In this document: positions 1-12,658 of the stretch, piece by piece
How the letters are laid out: the number at the start of each line of letters is the position of its first letter
How positions within the stretch are numbered: the first letter of the stretch is position 1
Assembly: GCA_003254885.1 (NCBI GenBank)
Contig: QANT01005660.1
Span: 31,310-95,309, forward strand
Source: Purshia tridentata
Taxonomy: Eukaryota > Streptophyta > Magnoliopsida > Rosales > Rosaceae
Length of the DNA: 64,000 nucleotides
Direction: 5' to 3'
The notes under the pieces: model-generated
Seen by the model: only the letters and a program-made list of their open reading frames with translations
The model's database searches: none
What the model was told of the DNA's origin: nothing
Position numbers and translations under genes: made by a program

Positions 1-92
1 TGTAAAAAGATGGGTGAGTGGAATGATAAGTAAGTGGCGTGGGAAGAATGTCTAGTAGGTGAGTGTTTGAGTTAATATATCAAAATGTATTA

Positions 93-1114
93 GGGAATTT
101 CTATTTATACCCAACAATTTTCTTTTGTTACCCAATTTCTTAATTTACCCAACACCCACCTTTTTCAAATAAGTTTTTTCTTATTTTACCCAACCTCAAT
201 TACCACATTACCCTTATTAATAGATACCCAACCCATTATTATAATTTTCTCTCTTTACCCACAATTTTACACACATACCCAACAATAATAAATTTCTCTT
301 CCAACTCAAGCATTTACACTACACTCATACCCTACACCATACCTAATAGCTACCATATTCCCTTCACCTCCACTAAATAGAACACCCAATCTCAGTCCTT
401 AAGCTTTTTATTTGTTATTTTGGACAAATTAAACGTATTTTATGATGAGTCTGTTGTTTTTATATGAATTTTATCCATTGGTTTGAGTTTTTGGTAAATT
501 TTTGGGTTGGATTCATTTATGCTGTCGGAGGTCATTCGGCTCTGGTCTGCCGAGTTCGTCGCAAATATTCGGTTGGCTCCAACTGAACATTTGTCATTTG
601 TTCGGCCGGCTCCAACTGAATATTTCTCATTTGTTCGGCCGGCTCCAACGGAACATTCGTCATTTGTTTGGCCGGCTCCAACCGAACATTTGTCATTTAT
701 TTGGCCGGCTCCAACCGAACATTGTAGTTGTATTCGGTTCTGGTTTGTCGAACACATCCCGAACAAAAAATTTTTAAAACGTCTAAAACATGGAAAAATG
801 TAAAAAAAATTACACAAAATACACGCATACATCATTTGGAGGCTCATAGGGTACGATTTCACCATTCATCTACCTACAAACCCTCGTTTTAATGTTAGAG
901 TTTAATTTGATGTTAATGTGAGTATGAGAGAGGATGAGTGAGGATAGTTAGGTTAGGGTTGATAAAGGAGTTGGGTATGGAAAGAAAATTTGATTTTTTA
1001 AAAGTTATAATTTGTCCTCATTGGTAATTTGACTAAGAGATAAAATGGTTCATTCAAATTTAAAATATATGTTCGGTATCAAAAGAAAATTTTTTGGTAT
1101 GGCTAAAATTTCCC
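93..1114. mobile_element. Non-autonomous Mutator-like element, copy 1 (1,022 bp)
   Basis: The segment begins GGGAATTTCTATTTATACCC and ends in an imperfect inverted copy (…GGCTAAAATTTCCC). The outer 45 or so bases of each end match in reverse complement, including a shared AATTTTCTTTTG block. Directly outside the ends is a perfect 9-bp duplication, aatgtatta, at 84-92 and 1115-1123. Nine-base target duplications with terminal inverted repeats are typical of the Mutator (MULE) superfamily. There is no transposase coding, so the copy must move in trans if at all. The interior holds a 33-bp minisatellite. A second copy lies at 62914-63947 in the same orientation. Boundaries, inverted repeat and target duplication are seen directly; the superfamily is inferred from target-site length. 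Confidence 0.85.
569..724. repeat. 33-bp minisatellite inside the Mutator-like element, about 5 units
   Basis: Five imperfect units of 33 bp share the core ggccggctccaac(t/c)gaacat followed by a TTTGTCATTTG-like stretch. Because 33 is divisible by three, the array stays open in several frames on both strands (for example 98 codons on + and 141 codons on -), giving an 11-residue repeat with the core RPAPTE on the + strand. I see no start context, family similarity or splice signals suggesting that a protein is made. The matching array in the right-hand element has about four units. Confidence 0.8.
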
Positions 1115-1123
1115 AATGTATTA

Positions 1124-3996
1124 TAAGAATAATAGGAGGTGAAAATTAATGTTTTTATATTTTTTTCAAATTTAATAGTGAGTAAAAATAACGTGGGTAG
1201 GAAAATAGGACATAGAGTGAAAATATAAGCAGTCAAACACAATACTCTCATGTGAATTGGACTTAGCTTCCCCCAATACACCCGGGAATCAAACTCTCTT
1301 CCTCCAATGTAATAAATAAATAAAAAAAGACAATACTCTCTATTGACCCATATGTATGAAATGTCAAATTTACCCTTAATAAGTAATTAATAATTAATAT
1401 ATTTAAAATGAAAGGACCATATGGTAATTCTAAATTTCTACCTTCTCTTAAATTTTTAAGTATATGCTAATTTATAACAACCAAACCAACATGGCTACCC
1501 CCCTAGACTCCAATATGCTGACAATATTTCTCTGGTCGTACGTATATCGTACTTTTTACTTTGTGTCGTACTTTGTAGTTTAAAATACATACATGCCCAG
1601 CCCATGCACAACCACAGAGAAGAAAACATGAGTTCAGCAGCACATCCCTGGTTGGAACCTAAATTTGATGATTGAAACATCCATTGCCCATTACCAAAAA
1701 AGGAAATCCACTCCAGCACAAGCAGTGATGTAGGAGCTTAAATAATGCTAACTATGTTGTCCCTTGACCATGAAACAACCAGTTGATGACTCCATATGTA
1801 TGTTGTCCCCACACAGAATGACAACAGTTCCAAAGACAGCATCCAAACAGTCACATCAGAAGAAGATATAGCTGACTAAAAAGTTTCATGTAAATTTGAT
1901 TCTGAAAAAGCTGATGATACACGTGTATGGGTTGTGAACAATAAAGAGGACTTCTTGCTCAGACAAAGATTAGAGAAACAGAAGTTTAAGTTCTGCTTCT
2001 TATTAATCCGAAGCTCCCTAGAACTTGCAGAATAATCTCTTTCAATGAAGATGCAGAAAACTAAGCCTGAGAATTCATGCATTTACAATCTATAAAACCC
2101 ACCACCTACCCCCAAAAATTCATTTCCAAGAATAACCAATTTGAAACCTGACCCATTGACCAAAGAAAGAATCTGGACCTGACCCATCACCAGTTGTGCT
2201 TTTGGTAAGTAAGTTTTATCAAAGGAGTGATACATATTACAGCAAACAATAGATACGACTAAATAAAAACACAAATTAAAGAAGCTCGACAGGACTAGAA
2301 TTGGAAACAACAAAATGAATGTATAAAGATTATGCTCTTCATCAGAATTACCATGGGAATTAGCACAAAAGCATGATCAAAGTTGAAGCATGAAAAATAA
2401 CAGTGCTTAAGACACCTAGTACTGAAAAAAAAAGTCGTTAAAAGGAGGGGAAAAAGGCTGGAAGAGTTGGAGATAAATGCATGTGAAAGAGAATTTATCT
2501 GTACGCCTGTGTACAAATAAGGGATATACAGGGATCATATATTAACTTTTCAGATATAATTCAACCATACCAAAAATAAGCATAAACTATCCATATTTCA
2601 GACATTTGCAGAAAACTTATACTGGAGAGAAATCTAATCTATGATGTCTTTAAATAAAAATTCATACACTTCACAATTTCGGGGTGGGTTAATGAATTGG
2701 AAAAAGAGATCACATGAGGCCCAAGTTTCTTAGCATAAAGTGACAAATCCAAGAATTAACTTTCATACCTGTAAGAGGACTGAATAATTGAAGAAATGAT
2801 GTGAAAACTATATCCAACGCTGTACCATTTCTTCAACATTGAGTGCATAGCGTGATACTGCATCATATCCCATACTCACATTTCAGACAATTATATTAAT
2901 CTGCTGCCCAATACCACATCATGTATCAATATTCAGTATATTTTACATGTAAAAACCGGAACCAGATTAGTTTCAAATCATGCCAAGAATTTGATGTGGA
3001 CGTAATTAACAATAGTTGCCCTTTTCCATTTAATTTAGTTAGTCTTGTAGATAGATTTTACTCATTTGTTTCTACTTAAATTCCTCATTTCCCAATCTGC
3101 GAATTCAACAAGCTGGGTTGCGACTCTCACGGCTTTGTTTTTTAAAAATGGTCAAATTTGAAATAGAGACATCTGAATTAGATTGCACTCCAGGCCATGT
3201 AGAAACGAATATTTCCTTTTTAACAGGAATAATACCGTGAGTAATAAAACATCTTAGCAATAAAAATCAATGGGCAGTAGTTTCAGAAATGTGAGTATGT
3301 GCATGCTGAGCTATTGCCACAAGAATTCTTTGCATGTTGAATGGTAAAATATAGATTCAAAGATCTCCGTGAGAACAAATGAGTAGAGGATTGTACTTCG
3401 GCAGCTGGATATTTTGAGTGTCATTTAGTTGAAACATTAAAAACTATAAATTCATGCCATTAAGGACAGTTCAATGGATGTCAATGTGTTATTGATATTG
3501 AAATTTCAATCAATTCTCAGATTTTAAAAATACATACAGAGCATGCTGCAGCTCTTACACAAGCTATTGTACCTCTCACCGAGCTACATAACAGTAACCC
3601 TGCAAAATTTTCTTATATGTCGTCTTCACTGGCTGCAATTACACTGCAAGCTTGAGATCTGGAGCGATAGCAAATACAGCAGCATCTATGTTAAACATAC
3701 AACAGAACAACCAAACATGGGGGTTCAGTTTGAAAGCACCCTTGATTGGTTGCAGTTAGATAATTCTGGACCAGTCCTGGCTCTGCAGCAAGCAAATACA
3801 GACATTTGATGCTCAAACAGACGATTTCATCTTGCAAGAACCGGAACTTTACCCACTTAGGAACAAATCTGGTCCATCCTGGCAATGAGATAAGAATTAG
3901 TTGTATCAAAGATCTCGAACAACTATTGTCACTTTGTCAGGACTTTTGAACCAGAACAGACCGACCCAACCATGGGATGAATATATCTTCGTATTT
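1124..3996. other. Intergenic region and probable 3' flank of the ADA1-like gene
   Basis: About 2.9 kb with only short ORFs and no protein family I recognise. The last few hundred bases before 3997 probably include the 3' UTR of the minus-strand ADA1-like gene. A non-coding transcript is possible but has no direct support here. Confidence 0.5.
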
Positions 3997-5259
3997 TCAC
4001 TCCTCAAATGCATGCATGCAAATCTTCTCCAGCAGCAGTGGCCAGTCTTCTCCAAGTTGCTGTGGATTTAGCTCCATAGCAACCTTAAAATCAAGCAAAG
4101 ATATTGCGCACTGTGGTCTTTGCTCCTGCAAAACTTCCATGGGCCCATTTCCACTCTGCAAATGCGAGTGATTGCTTGGCCACATGCCATTAATAACCTT
4201 TCCTTGAATCTGCTGCTTTGGTGCAGCATTCTTCTTTGGATCTACTGTAGACCTTGCTCCCACCAACTCAACGCAGGACCTAATCAATCGCTTTAAGTAC
4301 ACATCCAACACATTATTCAGCATATTGGCACATTCCATAGAAACACCTCCAAGACCCTGTGCTGCAGCAATCTGCTCCATACGTTTTCTAAGAGTCTCTG
4401 TATCAGGCAATCCCCCACTGTCATAACAGCTAACAAAATCACAACTACTACCCACGGGCATAGCTTTGCGGGCCCCACCTATGCTGGCTGGGTATAACGG
4501 GATCCCAAGTGGCGCAACTAAAGGACTTCTTGAGAAGCTCAAGCGATTTGATTGTTCCACCTCTTCCCCATCTTCAGTAACAGCTAAGTCAGCCTGATCT
4601 TTGCTGTGTATCCGTGGTTTTTCTGTGGGTCGTCGAACTGCACCACCTCTTTCACTCTCAGGGAGCTCAGCAACTGGTTGAAGATGCTGCATTGGTCTCT
4701 GATAATCAAATGGATTTGCATCCCCATTTTCCATAATAACCTTACCACTGCTATCCTCTGAACCTGTGGAATGATGTGACACACTATCTACCTTCCCATT
4801 TGGACCAAGTGGGCTTGGTCTATCCCGTAGCTTCCGATCACGTATCGTGGATCTAACCTTTCGTGGAGACACTGGCAAAACCCCATTCGTCCAAATGGGT
4901 ACATTTTGGTTTTGATTTGGAAAAAGGGTCCCGCTTTGTTCCTGCCCATCTTCTCTACTTGGAGAACTGTTCGCAGCTTGTATCCCAGGTTTTGCAGGAA
5001 CCAATGAATGAATCGGTGGAGGGGTCTTGGCCTGGCATGCATTCTTCAAGATTGACCGTATAAAATGATTGTGCAATGGCAAGTTCTCACTTCCTAGCAC
5101 CCGGTGACACAACTTATCAAAATCTTTCTTGCTCAGCTTCTGACTCAACAACCTATTCAAGTAATAGAAATAGCGTTTTGACCTCTCGGCCCCAATCCTC
5201 TTCACTATCTGAGCTTTCAAATCACCCAAATCAATTCTCGCGAACTGCTGAGGTTGCAT
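3997..5259 (-). CDS. ADA1: ADA1/HFI1-like subunit of the SAGA histone acetyltransferase complex (420 aa)
   Basis: A single-exon CDS of 420 residues. The N-terminal block at residues 9-77 (IDLGDLKAQIVKRIG…, then a YFYYLNRLLSQKLSK stretch and a CHRVLG motif) is the signature of the SAGA-Tad1/Hfi1 family. A second conserved helical block, about residues 286-337 (starting DTETLRKRMEQIAAAQGL), matches the family's C-terminal histone-fold-like part. The region between is low-complexity and poorly conserved, as is usual in plant members. In yeast, Ada1/Hfi1 is a structural subunit that holds SAGA together, so the plant protein is inferred to be a nuclear coactivator core component. Upstream, a donor-like AAG|GTCAGAG on the minus strand near 5998 and an acceptor-like GAG just before the ATG suggest a 5'-UTR intron of about 0.7 kb, with transcription starting near 6070. 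Confidence 0.88.
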   Translation of the reverse strand: MQPQQFARIDLGDLKAQIVKRIGAERSKRYFYYLNRLLSQKLSKKDFDKLCHRVLGSENLPLHNHFIRSILKNACQAKTPPPIHSLVPAKPGIQAANSSPSREDGQEQSGTLFPNQNQNVPIWTNGVLPVSPRKVRSTIRDRKLRDRPSPLGPNGKVDSVSHHSTGSEDSSGKVIMENGDANPFDYQRPMQHLQPVAELPESERGGAVRRPTEKPRIHSKDQADLAVTEDGEEVEQSNRLSFSRSPLVAPLGIPLYPASIGGARKAMPVGSSCDFVSCYDSGGLPDTETLRKRMEQIAAAQGLGGVSMECANMLNNVLDVYLKRLIRSCVELVGARSTVDPKKNAAPKQQIQGKVINGMWPSNHSHLQSGNGPMEVLQEQRPQCAISLLDFKVAMELNPQQLGEDWPLLLEKICMHAFEE

Positions 5260-6075
5260 GTCTCAACAAACAGATTCATACACCATCCACAAGCAACCAC
5301 AAAACCCACAGTAACCCCGCCTGAAGCCAATTACCGTTATTTCTATTTCCAAAAGACCCAGAATTTGCACTCGTCCATATCATTCATTGCAAATCAATTA
5401 TCAAAACTCTGCATATCCGGTCAAACAGAGGCACACACCATCCACCAAATCAAAAAACCCCAAAAAAACCCCCAATTTTAAACTGGAATACCGTTACCCT
5501 TATTTCCAAACGACCCCAAATTGTGCCACCCACAAACCATACAATGCAAAACCAAATCTCATCTTCTCAAGACCAAAACCCTAGAGATCAACCCAAGTAC
5601 ACAGCTCGCTAAATCCCAACAAAAAGATACATAAGCAAGCTTAATTTATTGAAAACCATTATAAATAAAAAACCCTAAGTTTGAATCACCAAAAATTTGG
5701 GTCCAGACAACCATACTCCTCACAAACTTCACGAACCGTGTAATTACACCCCCACGTCAATCCGAAACCAGAATTTATTTCACGCAATTCACAAGCTTTC
5801 AACTTCAAGACACGAAATTTGAAGTTGAGGGAATGAGATCAGTGAGTTCGACGAATTGAAGCTGAGGAAACCGAGCTCCAATTGTATGAAGACCAAAAAA
5901 CTAAGCGCAATGAAGCGCCAAAAAATACCAACAAAAACAAAAGTAAAGCTTGGAGAGTGTGTGTGAGAGAGGGCTTTCGAGATTGATTGAACTCTGACCT
6001 TAACGAGCTCGACGAATTGCAGAGAAATCGAACCTCAGTGACTTCGGAGCTTTGCCTTTCGCTTTCTCGCTGTCT
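5260..6075 (-). other. 5' leader of the ADA1-like gene with probable 5'-UTR intron
   Basis: On the minus strand the sequence falls from a CT/GA-rich leader around 6000-6070 through a donor-like site (AAG|GTCAGAG, exon ending at about 5999) to an acceptor just upstream of the ATG at 5259. No protein is encoded. A leader intron in this position is inferred from splice-site shape only. Confidence 0.5.
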
Positions 6076-7784
6076 CTCACTCTCTCTTCGGCTTTTTTTT
6101 TTTTGAAAAATTTCAGTGCTTTTATTTTTTTCTTTTTTTGGTGTTGCTGATTTATATTCGAACTTCGCTCTGTCTGTGTAGCTCGATCGCTGCTAAGACT
6201 CTCTCTCTCTTTCCTTTCTTTGTTTCTTTCTTTTGTTTTTCTCTCTCTTCGTTCTCTTCTTTCTCGGTAGCTCTCAGAAGGTCTCTCGCCTTGTGTCTTT
6301 NTTTTTTTTTTTTTTTTTTCTTTGTGTAAACATTTTTATTTTAGTTTCTTTTCTTTTTGCTGCGTTTTCGGAAGAATTTTACTGTTTTTACATGAAATTT
6401 AAATCTTGTATTTTTAAGGTAGCATTTAGCAAAAGAAAATTGGACTAGCAAAAACATATATGTTTTTGAGAAATTAGGTCTAGAAATTCAATCCAAAATC
6501 AAGTCTATAAATCTGTATTTTGTATAGATAATCAAAGTGTATATATGTCACGTGCACATCTTATATCATGGTAAATATCTTTGATATGAAATGTGCATAT
6601 TTTTATGCTTAATTTTACAAGTGCCACTTTAAAAATTTTCACTTTATCCTATTTAAATGTCTTATTTTACAATCCGAGCTTGGGTGTCGAAAGGGAGATC
6701 GGCTCTCGAACAAGTTTGACGTTGGTGGGGCGCAATGTCTCTTGCAAGACACGAAATATGAAATCAAAAAACTAGTCACCAATGTGGTACCAGTCATTAG
6801 ATAAGCTAACGTGATGTTAGCATGTCAACTTTTCGGGGCATTTTGGTCAACTCCTCCACATTGAATGTAACTACGACTAATAACACATGACACGTCTTTC
6901 AATCTAGGCCATAAAATGTAGCATGTTTGCTTTCTTATGTGAAGGAAATGACTAAAATTTTCAATCACATAAGCTTCTTGAACATTTGGATTGAGGTGCC
7001 GAAATCAAGCAATTTGCAACGATGATAGAAGTTTGAGTTTTAAAGTAAGACCTTCAAAGTTTTAAAAGCCATAGACAAAGTCTATCTTGAAGGTGACATT
7101 TGCAAAAATAAGTCTATTTTATATGATCATATAAAACATGACTTAATTATAGCAACAATGCACAAATTTTACCTTTAGCTAACTTGAGTTTACGAATTTA
7201 ACTTTTACATTTTGTGGTCCACTAATTTTTTCATGTTACTTACTATAGGCTTATTATCAAAGCACGTGATTGTCACATGCACATATTTGACGAAAATTCA
7301 AATAAAATTGATAAATATAGTTATGTGAGAAACATAAAAAAATTAATAGACCACAATAAAATTAAAGTTTGCGGACTTAAATAAGACTTGATGTAATGTT
7401 TGCAAAGCACTTGCTAATTAAGCATAAAAAACATTATGTGCTTATTGTGCATTTGTGAGGAAACAAAATCGTATTGGTGTTTTCCTAAAATAAATTGCTC
7501 TCTTAAGAAAATAAGAAGTTTTTTTTTTGTCAGAATAAGAATAGTAAAGTTGTGAACTTGTGAGTAGTTTAATTATAAAAAATAAAAAAAAGGTTGTTAG
7601 TAATTCTTCCTAGACTGTTTGGTGGTTGCCTCGTTCGGCCCTGTCTGCTGGCGAAGGACATGGAACTCTACTTTGGCGGCCCACTCGTTTCTCGGTTTCA
7701 CCTCCACTGAATTTTCACAAGCCCTAATTTTGATTCAGTTTACTCCCTAAACCCAATCACACCTCTCTCTCTCTCTCTCTCGCA
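6076..7784. other. Shared intergenic region between divergent ADA1-like and CENP-O genes
   Basis: About 1.7 kb separates the two divergently transcribed genes. It starts with pyrimidine-rich tracts, including a T homopolymer broken by one unresolved base (n at 6301), and continues AT-rich with no supported ORF. The last 20 or so bases before the CENP-O start are a (CT)n run, common in plant 5' UTRs. Confidence 0.6.
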
Positions 7785-10700
7785 ATGGATTACAGCGACA
7801 CAGAGGAGTCGCTGAGGAGGAGGCCGAGGAAAGTCGCTTATCTCGGGGACTCCTCTCGCAGGGTCAGTTTCTCATTCATAATCTCGCCGATTAATTTTGC
7901 CGCGAAATTCGTTGGAAATTTTTCTTGGATGGGAGTTCTTCACCATTGCTTAGGTTACTGTTATTTTCGATTGTTATCGCCATTGCTAATCTAACTTGTT
8001 ATGGACTGAGGAGTGCAATTTGTGTTGAATAATGCAGCAATTTGAATCGCTGAGCGGACGTCCCTATGGCTTAATGGGGGAAGTGGTAATACTTTTTACT
8101 TATTGCTCTTTTATTTGCTTATTTTTTTATCCCTTTGTTTAGTATGTGGGTTAGTTTATTATTACTTTGTATAAATTGAAAATATGCAAAATATACTGTT
8201 TCCGTAATACATAGATAGCTTTTGTGCATAATTTGCAGTGCAATATAAACATATATAATATGTATTTTCATTTTTAAGCTAGTTGCAGTGTGTTTATTGT
8301 GATTGGTACAGTCAACTTGTTGGTGTTCTGCAGATTTTTGCTGCAACTGCATCGCTCTATTTCTTCATAATTATTTTTCTTTTTTTCCTGTATGGTGATT
8401 ATACTTTGTGTTGCTTTCTAGCAGAATTTTATGCAAGAGGAAGACATTCGGTTAGAGGCTACACGAGCTAGATGTAACCAATCTCTTTTCATATTTATTT
8501 CTTTGTTTTGTATCACATCATGTATAAGAATGATTGCTTATTATGAAGCCATTGAAGCTTTTCCTGTGATTGACAGTGTCAAATGTTCTCAAAAGGCATA
8601 GTGAGTTAGCAGAGCGTCTTTCTAGGTAAAACCTGCTTCACCAGTTTTCAAGTCTTCATTTATCAAGTAGTTTTTGGTTGTTTTGAAATCACAGTATAAT
8701 GTCATGGAACCATCTATTGTTTTTAAAAATTATGAAATGATCTTGTTTTGAGAAATTATTTTCTTTCTGTGACTCACAATTCTAAAGGCTTTCTTGTGGA
8801 GATGCCCTCGAGGCTCAATAATATATGCATCAATATTTATCTTGTTTTCTTTTTCTTTGTCATAGACTCATACATGTCGTCATACGCCTGTTTCCCAAGT
8901 GCATAGGATTATTATTTAATTCAGTTCAAAATATTAACCAAATACCAGTGATGGTTGGTATTATTACTGACAGAAATAATATTGGTTGGTCCAAGGATAT
9001 CAAATTGAACACTTTGGAACTTGTAATGCCCAACCTTTTATGTTCATTTTAGAGAGTATGTATGCAATGAAATAGGGGAATAAAGATATTGTGGAAGGGA
9101 GGAAGAACAAAGTAAGAAAGATAGAGATCTACTAAGAAATCTTATTGTATATCTATGTTTATAACTGCAGGCATTTTAGATGCTTTGGATACACCCAAAA
9201 AAGGAGTCCAGTTGTTCCTTGATTATCTCGACCATGTGGGTAGCACCATTTCCTTGTATATTTCTATTTGGAATATCAATTTGATTATGATCTGTCGGTC
9301 ATTGCAATTTCAAATATCTTTTGCGAAAAGACCAAAACTAGTCTGAATCACCTGATGTTTCCTATGATTTTCCATGACTTTTGGGACCATGAGCTACTTT
9401 GGGATTTGGGCTTTTTTGAATCGTTATTCTTTTGCATGTAATTATGTATTCTTGAAAGCATGTGTGCATATCTTGGTCATAATTGTAGACAGTGTGCTCA
9501 TATTTGATAGCAATATATATATATTTTATTTCTAATACGTCTTCTATGATCTGACAGGGATGCTGACAAGACAATTTATGAGCGTCTACAAAAGGAATTT
9601 GAAGCTGCACGGGCTTTACAAACTCAAGGTATATTTCTATTCATTAAGCTTTGTTTTTGTTGGTTTTTGAAATAGTTTTGGTTTATCTTCTGTTTTGACT
9701 AAGAAGTAATATATATGTTTTTTTGTAGAGATTTATTTAGATGGTGAACAATGGAATGATGGACTACTGGCTACAATAAGAGAGCGGGTATGGTTCCCTT
9801 TGATACTTTAAAGGGATTGAGATTTACTGTGGCTCTCCTGAATCTTTTGATGTTAGAATCCAATGATTGAGTTGATATCTGATTTTCCTTCTGCTGTTTT
9901 GTGTTTCATATGAAACATGAATAAATGCCTAATCTATTTGATTTGATTTTAATCAGGTTCACATGGAGGTAGACAGAAAGGCAATGGCTGGAGACATAAA
10001 CATGTTGCCCAGTCCTCATTCCCAAGAAAAAATTACTTATAAAGTTGGAAATAAGGTAATTTTGGGAAGTTTTGTTTTAATCAATAAAGGCTAAGACAAA
10101 AAATTTGGTTAAATCCAGTTGTAGTTTTTACATATTAGATAGAGCACATGCGTATGGCAATCTTTATTTTATGATCTCTTTTTTTGGTATATGTTTTTTG
10201 GGTGAGAAGTTTCCTGAATATTGGCTTAATTATTCTGGTGAACAGGTGATTTGTTGTTTGGAAGGGGCAAGAATTGGCATACTGTATGAGACGTCTTATG
10301 CAGGTATGCTGTGAACTGATTTTCAATTTATCTACTAATTTAAGTGTCTAGCTCTGCTAACCGAAGAAAATGTCATTTTTCTATCCTAGGACAAAAGACG
10401 TCATTTTTTTTGTTACATTATTTTCTACTGCTTATGATCATGACTGAGATTGATGTTTTATATTTTTAGTATTCTATGTTTGTGTTTAGGCCCTAGGGTA
10501 AACCAGATTAAGGGACCATCTAATTCCCTCCTTGGTTTAGTGGCGTGGTAGGTTTCTTAATAGGTTTTCTTAGGGCTTCTATAGACACTTCTTCTTTTTT
10601 TAAACACAAGGTTGTAATTTGTAAACTCATTATTTTGGGCTTAAGCAATGGGGAAGCTGACTGTTTCTGCCATGGTGCAGGAGAACCTTGCGACCTATTC

Positions 10701-12658
10701 CATTGTGTGCTTGAGAGCAAGTCATTTCTTGAGAAGATGACTGTCCTTGAACACACCATTCCATATTTTTTGCCAATACGAGAAGCAGAAAATGATCTTC
10801 TTTCCTCCAATGCTATGGTACGGTTGGTTTCCTGAATTGGAATGGCTGACACAGTATTATGGCACCTGGCCTCATTATTTGTTCTTGATGATCTGCTTTC
10901 AGAAATTTATAGATTACGTTGGTGAGCTTTTGCAGTCTTACGTGGACAGAAGGGAACAGGTATGCTGTTGGCATATATAAACATTAGAAGGGAATTGGAG
11001 AGACTTTAGAATCCAAGACGTGTGTGTGTATATATAGGAAGGTGGATTATAATTATCAAAATATAAAAAGGTTGACTATATAAGTATGACTTGTCCTGCC
11101 CAGAAGCTGAACTAGGTTAAAACAGGTCCACTTTATTTGATTTAAATCTAAATCTGCCCCTTTACAGTTGGGTGCAGAGTGGGTTACCTTGTTGCAATCC
11201 GCACAATCATGAAGTGATGGAAGTATGAAATGTGTGGAATTCTGAGTAAAATTGGAAATGTTGAAAAGTTAATGGTGGTGGTTAGGTGAAATGTTTTTTT
11301 TTTTTCTTGGGTATAACAACATTCTTCCATTCCATTATACCTATTTTATTCCCTTTTAATATTTTTATTAATAACAAGATTTAATTCATTACTACCTCAA
11401 CTTCACTGATTTTTCATGCAGGTTCGGCTTGTCAAGGAGTTATATGGGAACCAGATTAAAGAAATTCATTTTACCCTTCCCTACAACTTAATTGAATTCT
11501 CGCTAGCTGATTATGATTGGTTGGTCCTTTTTTCTGCACTACAATGTATTCGGTTGTTTCAACTTATTTTTTTGGGGTACTATTTTAATAAAACATATAT
11601 GTAATTATCTGTCAGCATGTTCATATACTTTTAGGTGACTAAACATATTAGTAATAGTTTACATGGTTTTGAAGTATCTCAAGCCATTTCCATGTAGAGG
11701 TGTGGTTTCTTTTGAGCTTGGTAATTTGTTATTGAAGCTTGCTGGTTGGTCAGTATTCTAAATTACCAGGCCTGGCTTGTGTCACCGACAATCAATTTAG
11801 CTTTGTTCTGAGTAGGGCAATGATAAATTTGCTCACTTTAATGATGTTCCTTTGAAAGACAAAAGTGATTGATAGTATCTGCTACCTTTTATATCTATCA
11901 TCACAAGATATAATAGATTGATTTCAAGTCATAACATTATATTACGCCTGGTTGATTGTCATTGTGGTACCAGGCATGATTAGATAGATCCTCATTAGTA
12001 AAGATGTTTCCATCACGCTGAAGACTGAGTTTCTTTTTGCAGCAAGGTAGTAGTAAAGCTTAGATATGCAGATCTTGTTGCTGTACTTCCAACTCATGTC
12101 AGTGTGGTAGCATGGCCAGTGCTATCCAGGAAAAACAGTTTAAATACATCAGCTATGAACAAAAGGGAATTGGAAGGTCCAACCTGCCTCTCCTATGCAG
12201 AGGACGCGTTGCGAACTATGAGCTTACCTGAAGGTATTCCTTCTAATTGATGACTTTTTTTTCCTTGCTTAGTGCTGTCAATGAAACGACTTTTAAAACT
12301 TTTGATGAGGAATTGGACCCTTGCAACTTTAACCTGATGATACTTGGTAATTTCTGAAAATTTTTTTTTTGGTCTAGGATTATGTTTGATATATGACAAA
12401 ACAACCCATTGAAACTTTTATACAGCTGATGCTAATTTCTTGGGTTAGTTATAAGCAAGATTTCATGATCAATTCCAAAGCACTTTTTACTGCGCTATTC
12501 ATGTATATGCTTCATAAGTATCTACATTTTTTGTTGATTTTTTTTTGGTCTTTTAATTATTCCTGGTTTTGTTTTCTTCTCGTACGCCAGCATATGCAGA
12601 GATTGTGTTGAATTTGCCGCAAGCCCTTCGGGAAATATCTGAGGGGTGCCCTACTTAA
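7785..12658 (+). CDS. CENPO: Centromere protein O (CENP-O / Mcm21 family), 353 aa
   Basis: Thirteen exons join in frame: 7785-7862, 8038-8085, 8425-8473, 8577-8625, 9558-9628, 9729-9787, 9957-10055, 10246-10303, 10681-10817, 10903-10959, 11422-11519, 12043-12233, 12591-12658 (1,062 nt). The N-terminal part, roughly residues 43-110, is charged and helical (EEDIRLEATRAR…, LKRHSELAERLSR) and probably coiled-coil. The C-terminal two thirds carry the CENP-O family pattern: CCLEGARIGILYETSYAGEP, then PCDLFHCVLESKSF, HTIPYFLP and HFTLPYNLIEF. In yeast and animals CENP-O/Mcm21 belongs to the inner-kinetochore CCAN (COMA/CENP-OPQUR complex). The plant homologue is inferred to act at centromeres. The start follows a (CT)n leader and opens MDYSDTEESLRRRPRK. 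All introns are GT-AG. The gene converges on the glyoxalase-family gene downstream. Confidence 0.88.

Noticed and set aside
440-865. 141-codon minus-strand ORF and 91/98-codon plus-strand ORFs in the left Mutator-like element
   Set aside because: They are produced by the 33-bp repeat, which keeps frames open on both strands. There is no family similarity or gene structure.
9155-9346. ORF in CENP-O intron 4 (…TAGILDALDTPKKGVQLF…) considered as an extra exon
   Set aside because: The flanking exons already join in phase, and including it would break the frame and add sequence foreign to the family.
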